Assembly: GCA_943355055.1 (NCBI GenBank)
Contig: CALREA010000002.1
Span: 1 to 64,000, forward strand
Length of the DNA stretch: 64,000 nucleotides
Source of the DNA: Candidatus Peribacteria bacterium
GTDB lineage: Bacteria; Patescibacteriota; Gracilibacteria; UBA1369; UBA12463
Direction: 5' to 3'
Position numbers and translations under genes: made by a program. Numbering within the stretch: the stretch's first letter is position 1; every line of letters starts with the position of its first letter. Shown in pieces: positions 16,587 through 24,418 of the stretch. The notes below the pieces were generated by a model. The model was not told where the DNA came from and made no database searches. It saw nothing but the letters and a program-made list of their open reading frames with translations.

Positions 16587-17732
16587 ATGGATTCATCTGA
16601 GCAAAAAAAACATCATAGTTCTGAAGATAAAGCTAATTCACCCTCAAAGGATTTGCCTACGAGCGTGCCCGCCAGGGCGGAAAAAATTAGTGCTTCTGCG
16701 TCAAAGCATGAGGAAGATACAGAAGAAGAGTTAGATGAGTTCTCAGATGATACGTCGTTTCTGGAAAAATTACATGGACTGCGAATAGGTCGTTCTCTAT
16801 TTAGTTGTCTCCTCGCTATTATCCTCATCGGTGGCATTGTGTTTGCTCTCTTTTTTGGAGGTTGGAATCGTATTCGACCGTATATTCCGTTTCTTTCTTC
16901 GTCAACCGTAGCGCCCACTTTTTCCCCTGAGAAAATTCATCTCAACGTCTACGATACTAGAACCGCTTTTCATTTTGGTTTTTATAAGAATAATCCCGGC
17001 AAGTTTGATCCGCCTTCACTCGAAATTGCTTTTATTTTTGGAGGGATTAAGCGATCACTTTTTTTCACCATTCCGCCTACTCAATCCGGTATTGCCGCTT
17101 CATATATTTTTGGATTTCGCGGTCAGTCGTTACAGCGACTAGAGGTGTATGTCCAAAATATTTTCCAAATTCAGAATATATTGAATACCGATATTGCCGC
17201 ACTTCTTGATGCTCAAAAAGATCGTAAACCCGTGCTGGATGCTTTGATTGAGTCATTTGATAATCTGATAAAAGTTTCACAGGAAAACGCTGCGTTTGTC
17301 ACCAAAGAGGTCATTACCATGCGAGAATTGGACAACTCTCTCCGTAGTCAACTGGCAGCAAAAGAGAAGCAATTTACCTCAAGCTTGTCTCAGTTTCTGC
17401 CGCAGGATAGTTCGAAACAACTTGATGAGTATACCAAGCTTGCCAAGGAGGAGTCCGAGATGAAGGCTCAGTTGGGAGCAATGGCGAAAATTGATAAATA
17501 TTATCAAGTAGGAATGGTGAAGTTATTGGCTCGAATCCGAGATATCAAGGCGAATCAAGATGCACTTATCAAGGGTGTGAAAGTTTTTGACATCAAAAAT
17601 TCCGATCTCAAAATTATCGAGTACGAAGGTAAATCACCAGTGGATCCTGCTATTAACGCCATTGATCGTTCGAAATCGTCTTCTGCCGGTAGCGGGGGAT
17701 CGCTCACTCCGCTGAATATGTTCCCTCAATAA
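16587..17732 (+). CDS. Single-pass membrane protein of unknown function (381 aa)
   Basis: Three parts can be seen. An N-terminal tail of about 75 residues is rich in Ser, Lys and Glu and probably disordered (HEEDTEEELDEFSDDTS). One membrane helix follows (LFSCLLAIILIGGIVFALFFGG). The long remainder is extracytoplasmic by the positive-inside rule: a beta-rich part, then helices with coiled-coil character (KEKQFTSSLSQFL, KLAKEESEMKAQL), ending in a Gly/Ser-rich tail. No known domain was recognised. The track start at 16524 adds a hydrophobic leader without a promoter; the ATG at 16587 fits the extended -10 upstream. Downstream is rel after 69 bases. Confidence 0.75.
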   Translation: MDSSEQKKHHSSEDKANSPSKDLPTSVPARAEKISASASKHEEDTEEELDEFSDDTSFLEKLHGLRIGRSLFSCLLAIILIGGIVFALFFGGWNRIRPYIPFLSSSTVAPTFSPEKIHLNVYDTRTAFHFGFYKNNPGKFDPPSLEIAFIFGGIKRSLFFTIPPTQSGIAASYIFGFRGQSLQRLEVYVQNIFQIQNILNTDIAALLDAQKDRKPVLDALIESFDNLIKVSQENAAFVTKEVITMRELDNSLRSQLAAKEKQFTSSLSQFLPQDSSKQLDEYTKLAKEESEMKAQLGAMAKIDKYYQVGMVKLLARIRDIKANQDALIKGVKVFDIKNSDLKIIEYEGKSPVDPAINAIDRSKSSSAGSGGSLTPLNMFPQ

Positions 17733-17801
17733 TAAAGCTGTAATACGCTTGTAGATTGTTTTTATCTTGTGCTTTTTTGGCTTGAGGCTCATCATGGAGC
17801 T

Positions 17802-20117
17802 ATGAATCATCTTGAACCGCTACTGGCCAAGATTGAGCAGATGGGACTGAAGGTACATTCAGAGCAACTTCGTGCGGCCGATGCGTTTGTTTTGGCGTGT
17901 CGTGAAGCGAGGATTGAGAGGGGATATCGCGTGCTGAACGGGCTGTTGGATTTGCGGCCTGATGAGACTACACTTATTAGTGGGCTTATTTTTTCATCAA
18001 GGATTTCGCTTGAAATACATAGTTCTGACATTGAGAAATTGTTTGGCCCTGGTGTTTTGAAAATTCTTCAGGCCCTGGCAAAGATCAAACATCTTCGTCC
18101 GGATTTTGAGCGGAATGATACTGAGGTACTGCGACAGGTTATTTTGATGGTGGCGGAGGACTTGCGCGTGATGTTCGTCTGTCTCGCTGATATTTTGGAT
18201 GATGTTCAACATATAGAGGATGTTCCCGTGGACCAACGTAAGCGTTTGACGGAGGAGTCGTTGAAAATATATGCACCTGTGGCATCTCGATTGGGTATGT
18301 ACTCACTTAAGTGGCAACTTGAGGATCTCGCCTTCAAGGCATTGAATCCTTTTCAGTATAATCATATTCAGCAACAGCTTGAAAAGGTTGGGGAGGAGCG
18401 CAAGGGCGCGCTGGACGAATTTCAAAATGAACTTAGGCAGTTTTTGTCGCAGCATGATGTGATGTGTCGCATTACTGGACGAACCAAAAGTATTTATAGT
18501 ATTTATCGAAAAATGCGGAAGAAGAGTACGGATCTGATTTTGGATCTGCACGATATTTTTGCCGTCCGCGTGATTCTTCCTACGAAATACGATACGACCG
18601 ACTCATCTATGGAGTCGATGGAGACGCTGTATTCCGTGCTTGGATTTATTCATAACAAGTGCACGCCGTTGCCAGGAAGGTTTAAGGATTATATTGCGGT
18701 ACCGAAACCAAACGGATATCAGAGTTTGCATACTTCCATTCTTACCACTTCGTCGGGTTTGAAAAATCAGCCGGTGGAGATTCAGATTCGTTCAGAAAAA
18801 ATGCATCGAGAGGCGGAGTATGGTATTGCCGCTCACTGGCTCTATGAAGACACGCGTGGTCGCTCAACAGAGTTTGATAAAGAAGATGTTCTCACTTTTG
18901 TTGATAATGCGAATGGGGTCGAAGGTGGCGTGCAGAACAAAAAGCTCAAGCGTCAGATCGAGTGGCTCCGAGGATTAATCAAGGTTGAGGAAGAGGATGC
19001 GAGTGAGGGGGACAAGGAAGTGGCGGTTGATAAGGATGTGAATGAGTATAAAATCGATATTTTTCAGGATCGTATTTTCGTCTTTACTCCCAACGGTGAG
19101 GTAAAAGATCTTCCCGTAGACTCTACGCCGATTGATTTTGCCTATAGTGTTCATACCGATATCGGTCATCGATGCGCGATGGCAAAGGTTAATGGTCATA
19201 TTGCTCCCGCCAACGCCTCATTGAAAAATGGGGATGTTGTTGAAATTATTCTCAAACCCAAGCCAAATCCAAGACCTGAGTGGTTGAGTTTTGTGAAGAC
19301 GAATTCGGCGAGACAGAAGATTAAAGTTTGGTTCAAGAGTCAGAATAGGGAGTTGAGTTTCCGCGAGGGGAAAGAGCTTCTCAATAAGCAGTTGCGAAGA
19401 CTGAACAAGGCCGGACTTGATGAACAAATGAGCATTCTGAAGCAGTATGGAGATAAGACGTTGACAGTGAGCGAGCGACAGAAGATTGTTGAGGATATTG
19501 GTAATGGATCGATTCCAGTGAGTTCCGTTATCAAAAAAATGTTTCATCAGGATGAGCTGATGCAGCCGCTTGTTCCGGTTCCCCTGAAGGCGATCCCTGA
19601 CTCTGCGCCATTAGATTCGCGAATTTTACTTGGTGGAGAGGCGGGTCTTCCCGTTCGCTTGGCCCAGTGCTGCTCTCCGACTGAAGGCGAGTTTATCGTT
19701 GGGTATGTGTCGCGAGAACACGCTTCGATTCACAAAATCAATTGTGCTCATCTACAGAGCTCAAATCCTGCCCGCGTGCTCGAGGCACGATGGGTTTCTT
19801 CACTTTCCGATGCCGCTACGCAGAAGTACAGCGTTAGAGTTCTGGTGGAGGCGGTCAATCGTATCGGTCTCATCCGTGATATTACCGGCGTGGTTTCCGA
19901 TATGAATGTGAATATATTGGATTTCAGCGTCAAGCATCTCGATGAAAAGTATGTCGTTCGTTCGCTCCTGCTGGAGGTTAACGGCTATGAGCAGCTCGAT
20001 GATATTCTTTCTAAACTTGAAAATACTACCGGTGTTTTGAGTGTTATGCGTGAAGAGACTCGAGAACATCAAACGATTTTGGCAAAGAAAAGGTCTGCGC
20101 GTTCCAAAGCGTCCTGA
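17802..20117 (+). CDS. rel: RelA/SpoT-family (p)ppGpp synthetase with degenerate hydrolase domain
   Basis: Makes the alarmone (p)ppGpp on starved ribosomes. Domain order: pseudo-hydrolase region (~1-180), synthetase (~210-370) with GRTKSIYSIYRKM, RFKDYIAVPKPNGYQSLHT and EYGIAAHWLYED, TGS (~430-490, IFVFTPNGEVKDLPVDSTPIDFAY), a zinc-finger-like part with the Cys pair in VRLAQCCSPTEGE, and a C-terminal ACT domain (~690-760). The HD hydrolase signature is lost: where HDxxEDT is expected the sequence reads FSSRISLE, and LADRLHNMR has become LADILDDVQ. The synthetase keeps RFKD (RXKD class, usual in bifunctional Rel) rather than EXDD of RelA. GTG at 17769 is an alternative start. The 3' end overlaps recO by 74 bases. 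Confidence 0.93.
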   Translation: MNHLEPLLAKIEQMGLKVHSEQLRAADAFVLACREARIERGYRVLNGLLDLRPDETTLISGLIFSSRISLEIHSSDIEKLFGPGVLKILQALAKIKHLRPDFERNDTEVLRQVILMVAEDLRVMFVCLADILDDVQHIEDVPVDQRKRLTEESLKIYAPVASRLGMYSLKWQLEDLAFKALNPFQYNHIQQQLEKVGEERKGALDEFQNELRQFLSQHDVMCRITGRTKSIYSIYRKMRKKSTDLILDLHDIFAVRVILPTKYDTTDSSMESMETLYSVLGFIHNKCTPLPGRFKDYIAVPKPNGYQSLHTSILTTSSGLKNQPVEIQIRSEKMHREAEYGIAAHWLYEDTRGRSTEFDKEDVLTFVDNANGVEGGVQNKKLKRQIEWLRGLIKVEEEDASEGDKEVAVDKDVNEYKIDIFQDRIFVFTPNGEVKDLPVDSTPIDFAYSVHTDIGHRCAMAKVNGHIAPANASLKNGDVVEIILKPKPNPRPEWLSFVKTNSARQKIKVWFKSQNRELSFREGKELLNKQLRRLNKAGLDEQMSILKQYGDKTLTVSERQKIVEDIGNGSIPVSSVIKKMFHQDELMQPLVPVPLKAIPDSAPLDSRILLGGEAGLPVRLAQCCSPTEGEFIVGYVSREHASIHKINCAHLQSSNPARVLEARWVSSLSDAATQKYSVRVLVEAVNRIGLIRDITGVVSDMNVNILDFSVKHLDEKYVVRSLLLEVNGYEQLDDILSKLENTTGVLSVMREETREHQTILAKKRSARSKAS

Positions 20118-20817
20118 GCATTTTTTTCATATCTTTGTTCTGATCTTCATCCATGGATATTTTCAGGGATGCCTCGATGGTGTTTTTTTGAAGGTAATTG
20201 AGGAGTTTTAGATACTCCTTGTTAAACGTTTCGCGCGCGTGTTTTTTTGGATTGAATTTTTCGCAGTCATGGCAGGTAATTTGAAGCATATCCCACCCTG
20301 AAATTTTCTCCGGATCAATTTTTTGGTGACATCGAGTGCAGTGTGAAAATGATGGCAATATGCCGAGAATCTCGAAAATTTTTACCTGAAAAATATCAAA
20401 TAATTGCTCCATTTTTTTCTCATCAATCATGAGTTCCAGTTTTTCAAGCGTTTCTATCGTTACTTCGTAGAGAGGATCGTTCACATGTTCCGGTTCGCTA
20501 CATCGATCGATGATATCCATCATTGTCAGGCCGATTATTGCCTTCTTGGTTGAGTGTTTCTCCGGGGTGAATTCTCGCAGGGTTTCGCATTGCGTGATCG
20601 TCCAGTAGCCACTGCCCGCGCGATACATCAGTACTCGACATGTATTTAGAGGAGAGAGCCTGCTTACGAATGGAGAGGTGAGATTTTTGGCTCCACGGGC
20701 TTTCGCGGAGATTTTCCCCACACCCTTGATATACAAAATCACCTGACGATCTTTTTCTCCGGCCGAGTAGCGTTTGAGGACGAGTGCCGATTCGTTCCAG
20801 TAGCGTTGTTGGTTCAT
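20044..20817 (-). CDS. recO: DNA repair protein RecO
   Basis: Loads RecA with RecR and anneals single strands in gap repair. The N-terminal OB-fold region is recognisable (ESALVLKRYSAGEKDRQVILY, GKISAKARGAKN, FVSRLSPLN). The C-terminal half carries a four-cysteine zinc site, CTRC and CHDC, 30 residues apart, as in many RecO proteins. Length of 257 is normal. It is the last gene of a minus-strand operon (103-aa protein, RibL-like, ftsX, recO) with gaps of 3-8 bases. Its 3' end runs 74 bases into the convergent rel gene, so the two mRNAs are complementary there. Confidence 0.92.
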   Translation of the reverse strand: MNQQRYWNESALVLKRYSAGEKDRQVILYIKGVGKISAKARGAKNLTSPFVSRLSPLNTCRVLMYRAGSGYWTITQCETLREFTPEKHSTKKAIIGLTMMDIIDRCSEPEHVNDPLYEVTIETLEKLELMIDEKKMEQLFDIFQVKIFEILGILPSFSHCTRCHQKIDPEKISGWDMLQITCHDCEKFNPKKHARETFNKEYLKLLNYLQKNTIEASLKISMDEDQNKDMKKMLRTLWNAQTFSLPKSFDVLESLHA

Positions 20818-20820
20818 GCT

Positions 20821-21750
20821 TTAGGATAGTACCATATGCTTCTGAAGGTGTTTCTCTACGGCGGCAAAACTGCTTACGAGCGTCAGTATGAGTGTGGCGA
20901 TTATTTCGGTGAAGAGCAGCCATGCGAAAGGAATAATGATGGTGCTGGAAAAGAAGTTGATTTCCGGTAACAGGGCGAATTTCGTCATCACGTAGAATCC
21001 AGTAAAACTGAGGGTTACTGCGATGAGTGTCGACCAAACCGCTTCTAGCAAATATGGGAGACGTATAAGATTCGGCGTTGCCCCTACGAGTCGCATAATT
21101 CCGATCTCTACTCTACGATTGTAAATGGCTACGTCAATACTACTATTCATCATTAAAACGCTTCCAATCAGAAATGCCGCAATGACCCAAAATAGTAAGG
21201 TACGTGAGAAATGATCAAGCTTGAAGAGGTTTTCCGTCACTTTTTGCGTAATGGACGCATCATTTTGAGAATTTTGTGTATCTGATTTTTCAAGAGTATT
21301 GATGAACGCTTTGTTGCTTGATGCTTGAAGATAGCTCTGAATGCTCTCATAGATTGCCGGACTTTCCACCGTGATCTGAATGCTTGGCGGAAGCGTATTT
21401 TCTAAATTGAATTTTTGGTAATACTCAGCGGTTTTCGGATGGTTTTTGAGAAAGTTTGCCAATGCTTGCTGCTTGGAGACATATACGGCATCTTTTACTC
21501 CCGGCTGTGCTTGAATGCTATTATTTATTTCCTTCGCCTTATCTTGACTAATGTCGTCTTGGAGATAGACGATCATCGTGATCTTCTGTCCTAATTCGTT
21601 GAGTTGCGATCGCACGATCATATTCACCGAAAGAATGACATTCAGAATAAAGAGAATAATGGCGATGAGAAGTATGGTTCCTATTGAGCTAAATCTGTTT
21701 CTCCAGAGATTTTTCAGACTGTATTTTGTGCTGTAGGCGAGGGTGCTCAT
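20821..21750 (-). CDS. ftsX: Cell division protein FtsX
   Basis: Membrane subunit of the FtsEX complex, which activates peptidoglycan hydrolases at the septum. The pattern is typical: cytoplasmic start (TKYSLKNLWRNRFSS), first membrane helix, an extracytoplasmic loop opening with MIVYLQDDIS and PGVKDAVYVSKQQAL, then three membrane helices at the C-terminal end with the FtsX segment IYNRRVEIGIMRLVGATPNLIRLPYLLEA. Length of 309 is usual. The ATPase gene ftsE, normally immediately upstream, is not here; a RibL-like gene takes that place eight bases upstream, so ftsE must be elsewhere or absent. Confidence 0.94.
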   Translation of the reverse strand: MSTLAYSTKYSLKNLWRNRFSSIGTILLIAIILFILNVILSVNMIVRSQLNELGQKITMIVYLQDDISQDKAKEINNSIQAQPGVKDAVYVSKQQALANFLKNHPKTAEYYQKFNLENTLPPSIQITVESPAIYESIQSYLQASSNKAFINTLEKSDTQNSQNDASITQKVTENLFKLDHFSRTLLFWVIAAFLIGSVLMMNSSIDVAIYNRRVEIGIMRLVGATPNLIRLPYLLEAVWSTLIAVTLSFTGFYVMTKFALLPEINFFSSTIIIPFAWLLFTEIIATLILTLVSSFAAVEKHLQKHMVLS

Positions 21751-21758
21751 GCTGTGTT

Positions 21759-22283
21759 TTAGAATACTTGAGTAAAGGCGCCGGGTTTTTCGATCAATAA
21801 TTCATCGTTATTTATTCCTCCATGCGACCTCGGTTCTTGGTGGGATAGGCCTGCTCGAATAATTGATGATTTGTACATTTGAGGTTTGAAAGCCTTGAGA
21901 CGATGAATGTGAGTGCTCATTTTTTCATCAATAATGAGTTTTTCCAATCCAAGAGTAAACGCGAATTGGTCGTATCCAAGCGCTATAACGTCCGGTCTGA
22001 TTTTTCGAATAATGTCATATTTGTTACCGGAGCTTCCTATAATAACTTTGTCGACGAGGCCGGAATTTTTGAGATTTTTGGCGCGCTGTTTTTCGTTGTT
22101 ATACGATGGATTTCCTTTTATTTTTCGTACGGTATCATCTCGAGCAATGATGGCGATGATATAATTTCCTAACACACGAGCTTGGGCGATCATACTTTCA
22201 TGACCCGCGTGTAAGAGGTCGAAGGTACCAAAAATGAGGACTTTTCGCTCTTCTTGATTCGTGTTTTTGTCGGCTTGATTCAT
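21759..22283 (-). CDS. Nucleotidyltransferase resembling archaeal FAD synthetase RibL
   Basis: Cytidylyltransferase-fold enzyme that transfers a nucleotidyl group from CTP or ATP. The HxGH motif is seen in GTFDLLHAGHESMI near the N-terminus. Further landmarks, IIAIIARDDTVRKIKG, VIALGYDQ and YKSSII, fit archaeal RibL, which adenylates FMN to FAD, better than TagD-type glycerol-3-phosphate cytidylyltransferases. After residue ~145 comes a tail (SHQEPRSHGGINNDELLI) not usual for RibL. The window also has a riboflavin kinase domain fused to a Mur ligase (31908-33599), so together these could make FMN and FAD without bifunctional RibF. Substrate is inferred. Confidence 0.7.
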   Translation of the reverse strand: MNQADKNTNQEERKVLIFGTFDLLHAGHESMIAQARVLGNYIIAIIARDDTVRKIKGNPSYNNEKQRAKNLKNSGLVDKVIIGSSGNKYDIIRKIRPDVIALGYDQFAFTLGLEKLIIDEKMSTHIHRLKAFKPQMYKSSIIRAGLSHQEPRSHGGINNDELLIEKPGAFTQVF

Positions 22284-22286
22284 ATA

Positions 22287-22598
22287 TTATGACTTAGTGA
22301 CCGGAAAGGCGAAGTGTACGATTATGATCGTAGCTCCTATGAGTACGAAACATAGTGCCGTCAGGATTACTTGTATTCTAGAGTTTTTCTCTTCGGATGC
22401 AAGGGTATCTAGCACGCTGGTGCCGCCATATATTAATCCCATTATTATCGTAGGGAGTAGCAGTGTTTCCCCGAGTTTTTGGCTGAGGGGTAAGAAATTT
22501 TTATTCATGGCCAGCAGCGAGCTTAGTAAGTATCCCGCTCCAACAATAAAGAAAAAGAAAAAGGCGATTGTTTGAATATTTTTAGAAGTGTGTTCCAC
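22287..22598 (-). CDS. Small three-helix membrane protein (103 aa)
   Basis: Not recognised. Three hydrophobic segments are seen: IAFFFFFIVGAGYLLSSLLA, LLLPTIIMGLIYGGTSVL and ILTALCFVLIGATIIIVHFAF, with short polar links. The start is GTG; no in-frame ATG lies upstream. It is the first gene of the operon that continues to the RibL-like gene (three bases), ftsX and recO. A promoter on the minus strand at 22605-22633 overlaps the gatC promoter. Confidence 0.75.
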   Translation of the reverse strand: MEHTSKNIQTIAFFFFFIVGAGYLLSSLLAMNKNFLPLSQKLGETLLLPTIIMGLIYGGTSVLDTLASEEKNSRIQVILTALCFVLIGATIIIVHFAFPVTKS

Positions 22599-22604
22599 TA
22601 CTTC

Positions 22605-22633
22605 ATTGTATATGCTTTGCGCTGGTTCGACAA
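22605..22633 (-). promoter_or_regulatory. Promoter of the 103-aa/RibL/ftsX/recO operon
   Basis: Minus strand: TTGTCG at 22628-22633, 17 bases, TACAAT at 22605-22610. It lies just before the GTG at 22598 and shares bases with the divergent gatC promoter. Confidence 0.5.
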
Positions 22634-22645
22634 ACCGTGTAGAAT
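22617..22645 (+). promoter_or_regulatory. Promoter of gatCA
   Basis: TTGCGC, 17 bases, TAGAAT, about 30 bases before the gatC ATG at 22674. It overlaps the minus-strand promoter at 22605-22633, so the two are likely mutually exclusive for RNA polymerase binding. Confidence 0.6.
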
Positions 22646-22673
22646 TTGTCTGTTATTTTCTTTTGCACGGTCC

Positions 22674-22967
22674 ATGGAGCTTTCACAAGAACAGGTAAGG
22701 CATATCGCGAAGTTGGCTCGTCTCGGGCTCTCTGACGATGAGGTGAAAAAATTCTCGACACAACTAACCAATATTTTGCAATATGTGGAAATATTGAGTG
22801 AGGTGGATACCTCAAGTGTGGAGGCGACGAATCAGGTGACGGGTCTGAAAAACGTGATGCGTGAGGACGCCGTGAACGGCGATTGGACCACGCGTGATGA
22901 GTTGCTTGGTTGTAGCGAGTTGCCGGTGGAACGTGATCAGATTCGTGTTAAACCTGCTATTGAATAA
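22674..22967 (+). CDS. gatC: Aspartyl/glutamyl-tRNA amidotransferase subunit C
   Basis: Small subunit of GatCAB, which converts misacylated Glu-tRNA(Gln) (and Asp-tRNA(Asn)) into the amidated forms. The family pattern is clear: QVRHIAKLARLGLSDDEVKKF, LTNILQYVEILSEVDTS, and a C-terminal LPVERDQIRVKPAIE. With the ATG at 22674 the protein has 97 residues, as usual; the track start at 22572 adds unrelated residues upstream of the promoter. gatA follows after seven bases. gatB is not in the window. Confidence 0.95.
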   Translation: MELSQEQVRHIAKLARLGLSDDEVKKFSTQLTNILQYVEILSEVDTSSVEATNQVTGLKNVMREDAVNGDWTTRDELLGCSELPVERDQIRVKPAIE

Positions 22968-22974
22968 ATTTTCT

Positions 22975-24417
22975 ATGGATCTTCTTTCGTTATCAATATT
23001 GGAATTGCATGATGGTTTCATGAAAAAAAAGTTTACCTCACAGGAGGTGACTCGAGCGTATTTGCAGCAGATTGTCGAGAAAAATACTGTCCTGAATGCG
23101 TATGTGTTGACGACGCAGGATAGTGCATTGGAGCAGGCCGCTGAGTCTGATAGGCGCTATACTGAGGGTAAGCCACTTTCTGTTTTAGATGGGATTCCTT
23201 GTGGGTTAAAAGATATTTTTAATACGAAGGGCGTGCGAACGACCTGCTGTTCCAAGATGCTGGAGCGATTTGTCCCGCCGTATGATGCCACTAGTGTGAC
23301 GAAGTTGCGGGAGGCCGGAGTAGTGTTTCTGGGGAAAACAAATATGGATGAGTTCGCGTGTGGGGGGTCGAGCGAGCACTCGTGTTACGGACCGTCGATG
23401 AATCCGGTGGATCCTTCGAGGGTGGCGGGGGGAAGTTCGGGTGGGTCGGCCGCCGCCGTAGGCGGCGGGCTGGCAGCCTTTGCCATGGGTACCGATACCG
23501 GTGGCTCCATTCGTCTGCCTGCAGCCTTTTGCGGTTGTGTTGGTCTGAAACCTACCTACGGCAGAATTTCCCGAAGTGGCGTTACTGCAATGGCTTCTTC
23601 GCTTGATACGATTGGACATTTCACAAAAACGGTGGGGGACAGTGCGGCTATTTTGCAGGTTCTGGCCGGCCACGACCCGCGTGATGCCACGACACCGGAT
23701 GTTCCCGTTCCGGATTATCTCAAAGATTTAGAGAAAGGCGTGAAGGGTATGACCTTCGGTCTGCCAAAGGAATATTTCGCTGAGGGCGTGGATCCTGAAA
23801 TTAAAGAATCGGTATTAGCTGCAGCGAAAATTTATGAGCAACTGGGGGCAAAAGTCATCGAAGTTAGCCTCCCTGCTACCAAGTATGCGGTGGCGATGTA
23901 CTACATCGTGATGCCCGCCGAGCTCAGTGCGAATCTCGCACGATTCGATGGTATCCGTTTCGGTAGCCGCCCAAAACAAGAGGGCGAGTCGATGGTGGAT
24001 TATTTCTTCAATGCGCGTGCCGAGGGCTTCGGCGCCGAGATCAAACGTCGTATCATGATCGGTACCTATGTGCTCTCCGCTGGATATTATGATGCGTTTT
24101 ATAATAAGGCGTTGAAGGTTCGTACGCTTATCAAACAAGATTTCGATCGTGTTTTCGGGGAGGTGGACGCACTGATTGCTCCAACAGTTCCGCTAACGGC
24201 CTTCAAGCCTGGTGAGAAAATGGAGGATCCTGTTGCTATGTACCTTGCTGATGCTTTAACTATTCCTGCCAATGCCGCTGGAATCCCCGCTATTAGTATT
24301 CCGTGTGGAAAAACGGCCTCCGGCTTACCCGTCGGCCTCCAAATCTTCGTCCCGCAGTTTCAGGAAGCCAAATTATTCCAGGTTGCACGGGCCTATGAGG
24401 ATGCGCTGAAGATATAA
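22975..24417 (+). CDS. gatA: Aspartyl/glutamyl-tRNA amidotransferase subunit A
   Basis: Amidase subunit that frees ammonia from glutamine for transfer in GatB. The Ser-cisSer-Lys triad region is intact: Lys in DGIPCGLKDIF, the Gly/Ser-rich signature GGSSGGSAAAV, and the nucleophile region GTDTGGSIRLPAAFCG. At 480 residues from the ATG at 22975 it is of usual length. The track's longer start at 22894 runs back into gatC. It forms an operon with gatC and ends one base from the convergent argS stop. Its presence implies that Gln-tRNA is made indirectly here. Confidence 0.97.
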   Translation: MDLLSLSILELHDGFMKKKFTSQEVTRAYLQQIVEKNTVLNAYVLTTQDSALEQAAESDRRYTEGKPLSVLDGIPCGLKDIFNTKGVRTTCCSKMLERFVPPYDATSVTKLREAGVVFLGKTNMDEFACGGSSEHSCYGPSMNPVDPSRVAGGSSGGSAAAVGGGLAAFAMGTDTGGSIRLPAAFCGCVGLKPTYGRISRSGVTAMASSLDTIGHFTKTVGDSAAILQVLAGHDPRDATTPDVPVPDYLKDLEKGVKGMTFGLPKEYFAEGVDPEIKESVLAAAKIYEQLGAKVIEVSLPATKYAVAMYYIVMPAELSANLARFDGIRFGSRPKQEGESMVDYFFNARAEGFGAEIKRRIMIGTYVLSAGYYDAFYNKALKVRTLIKQDFDRVFGEVDALIAPTVPLTAFKPGEKMEDPVAMYLADALTIPANAAGIPAISIPCGKTASGLPVGLQIFVPQFQEAKLFQVARAYEDALKI

Positions 24418-24418
24418 C

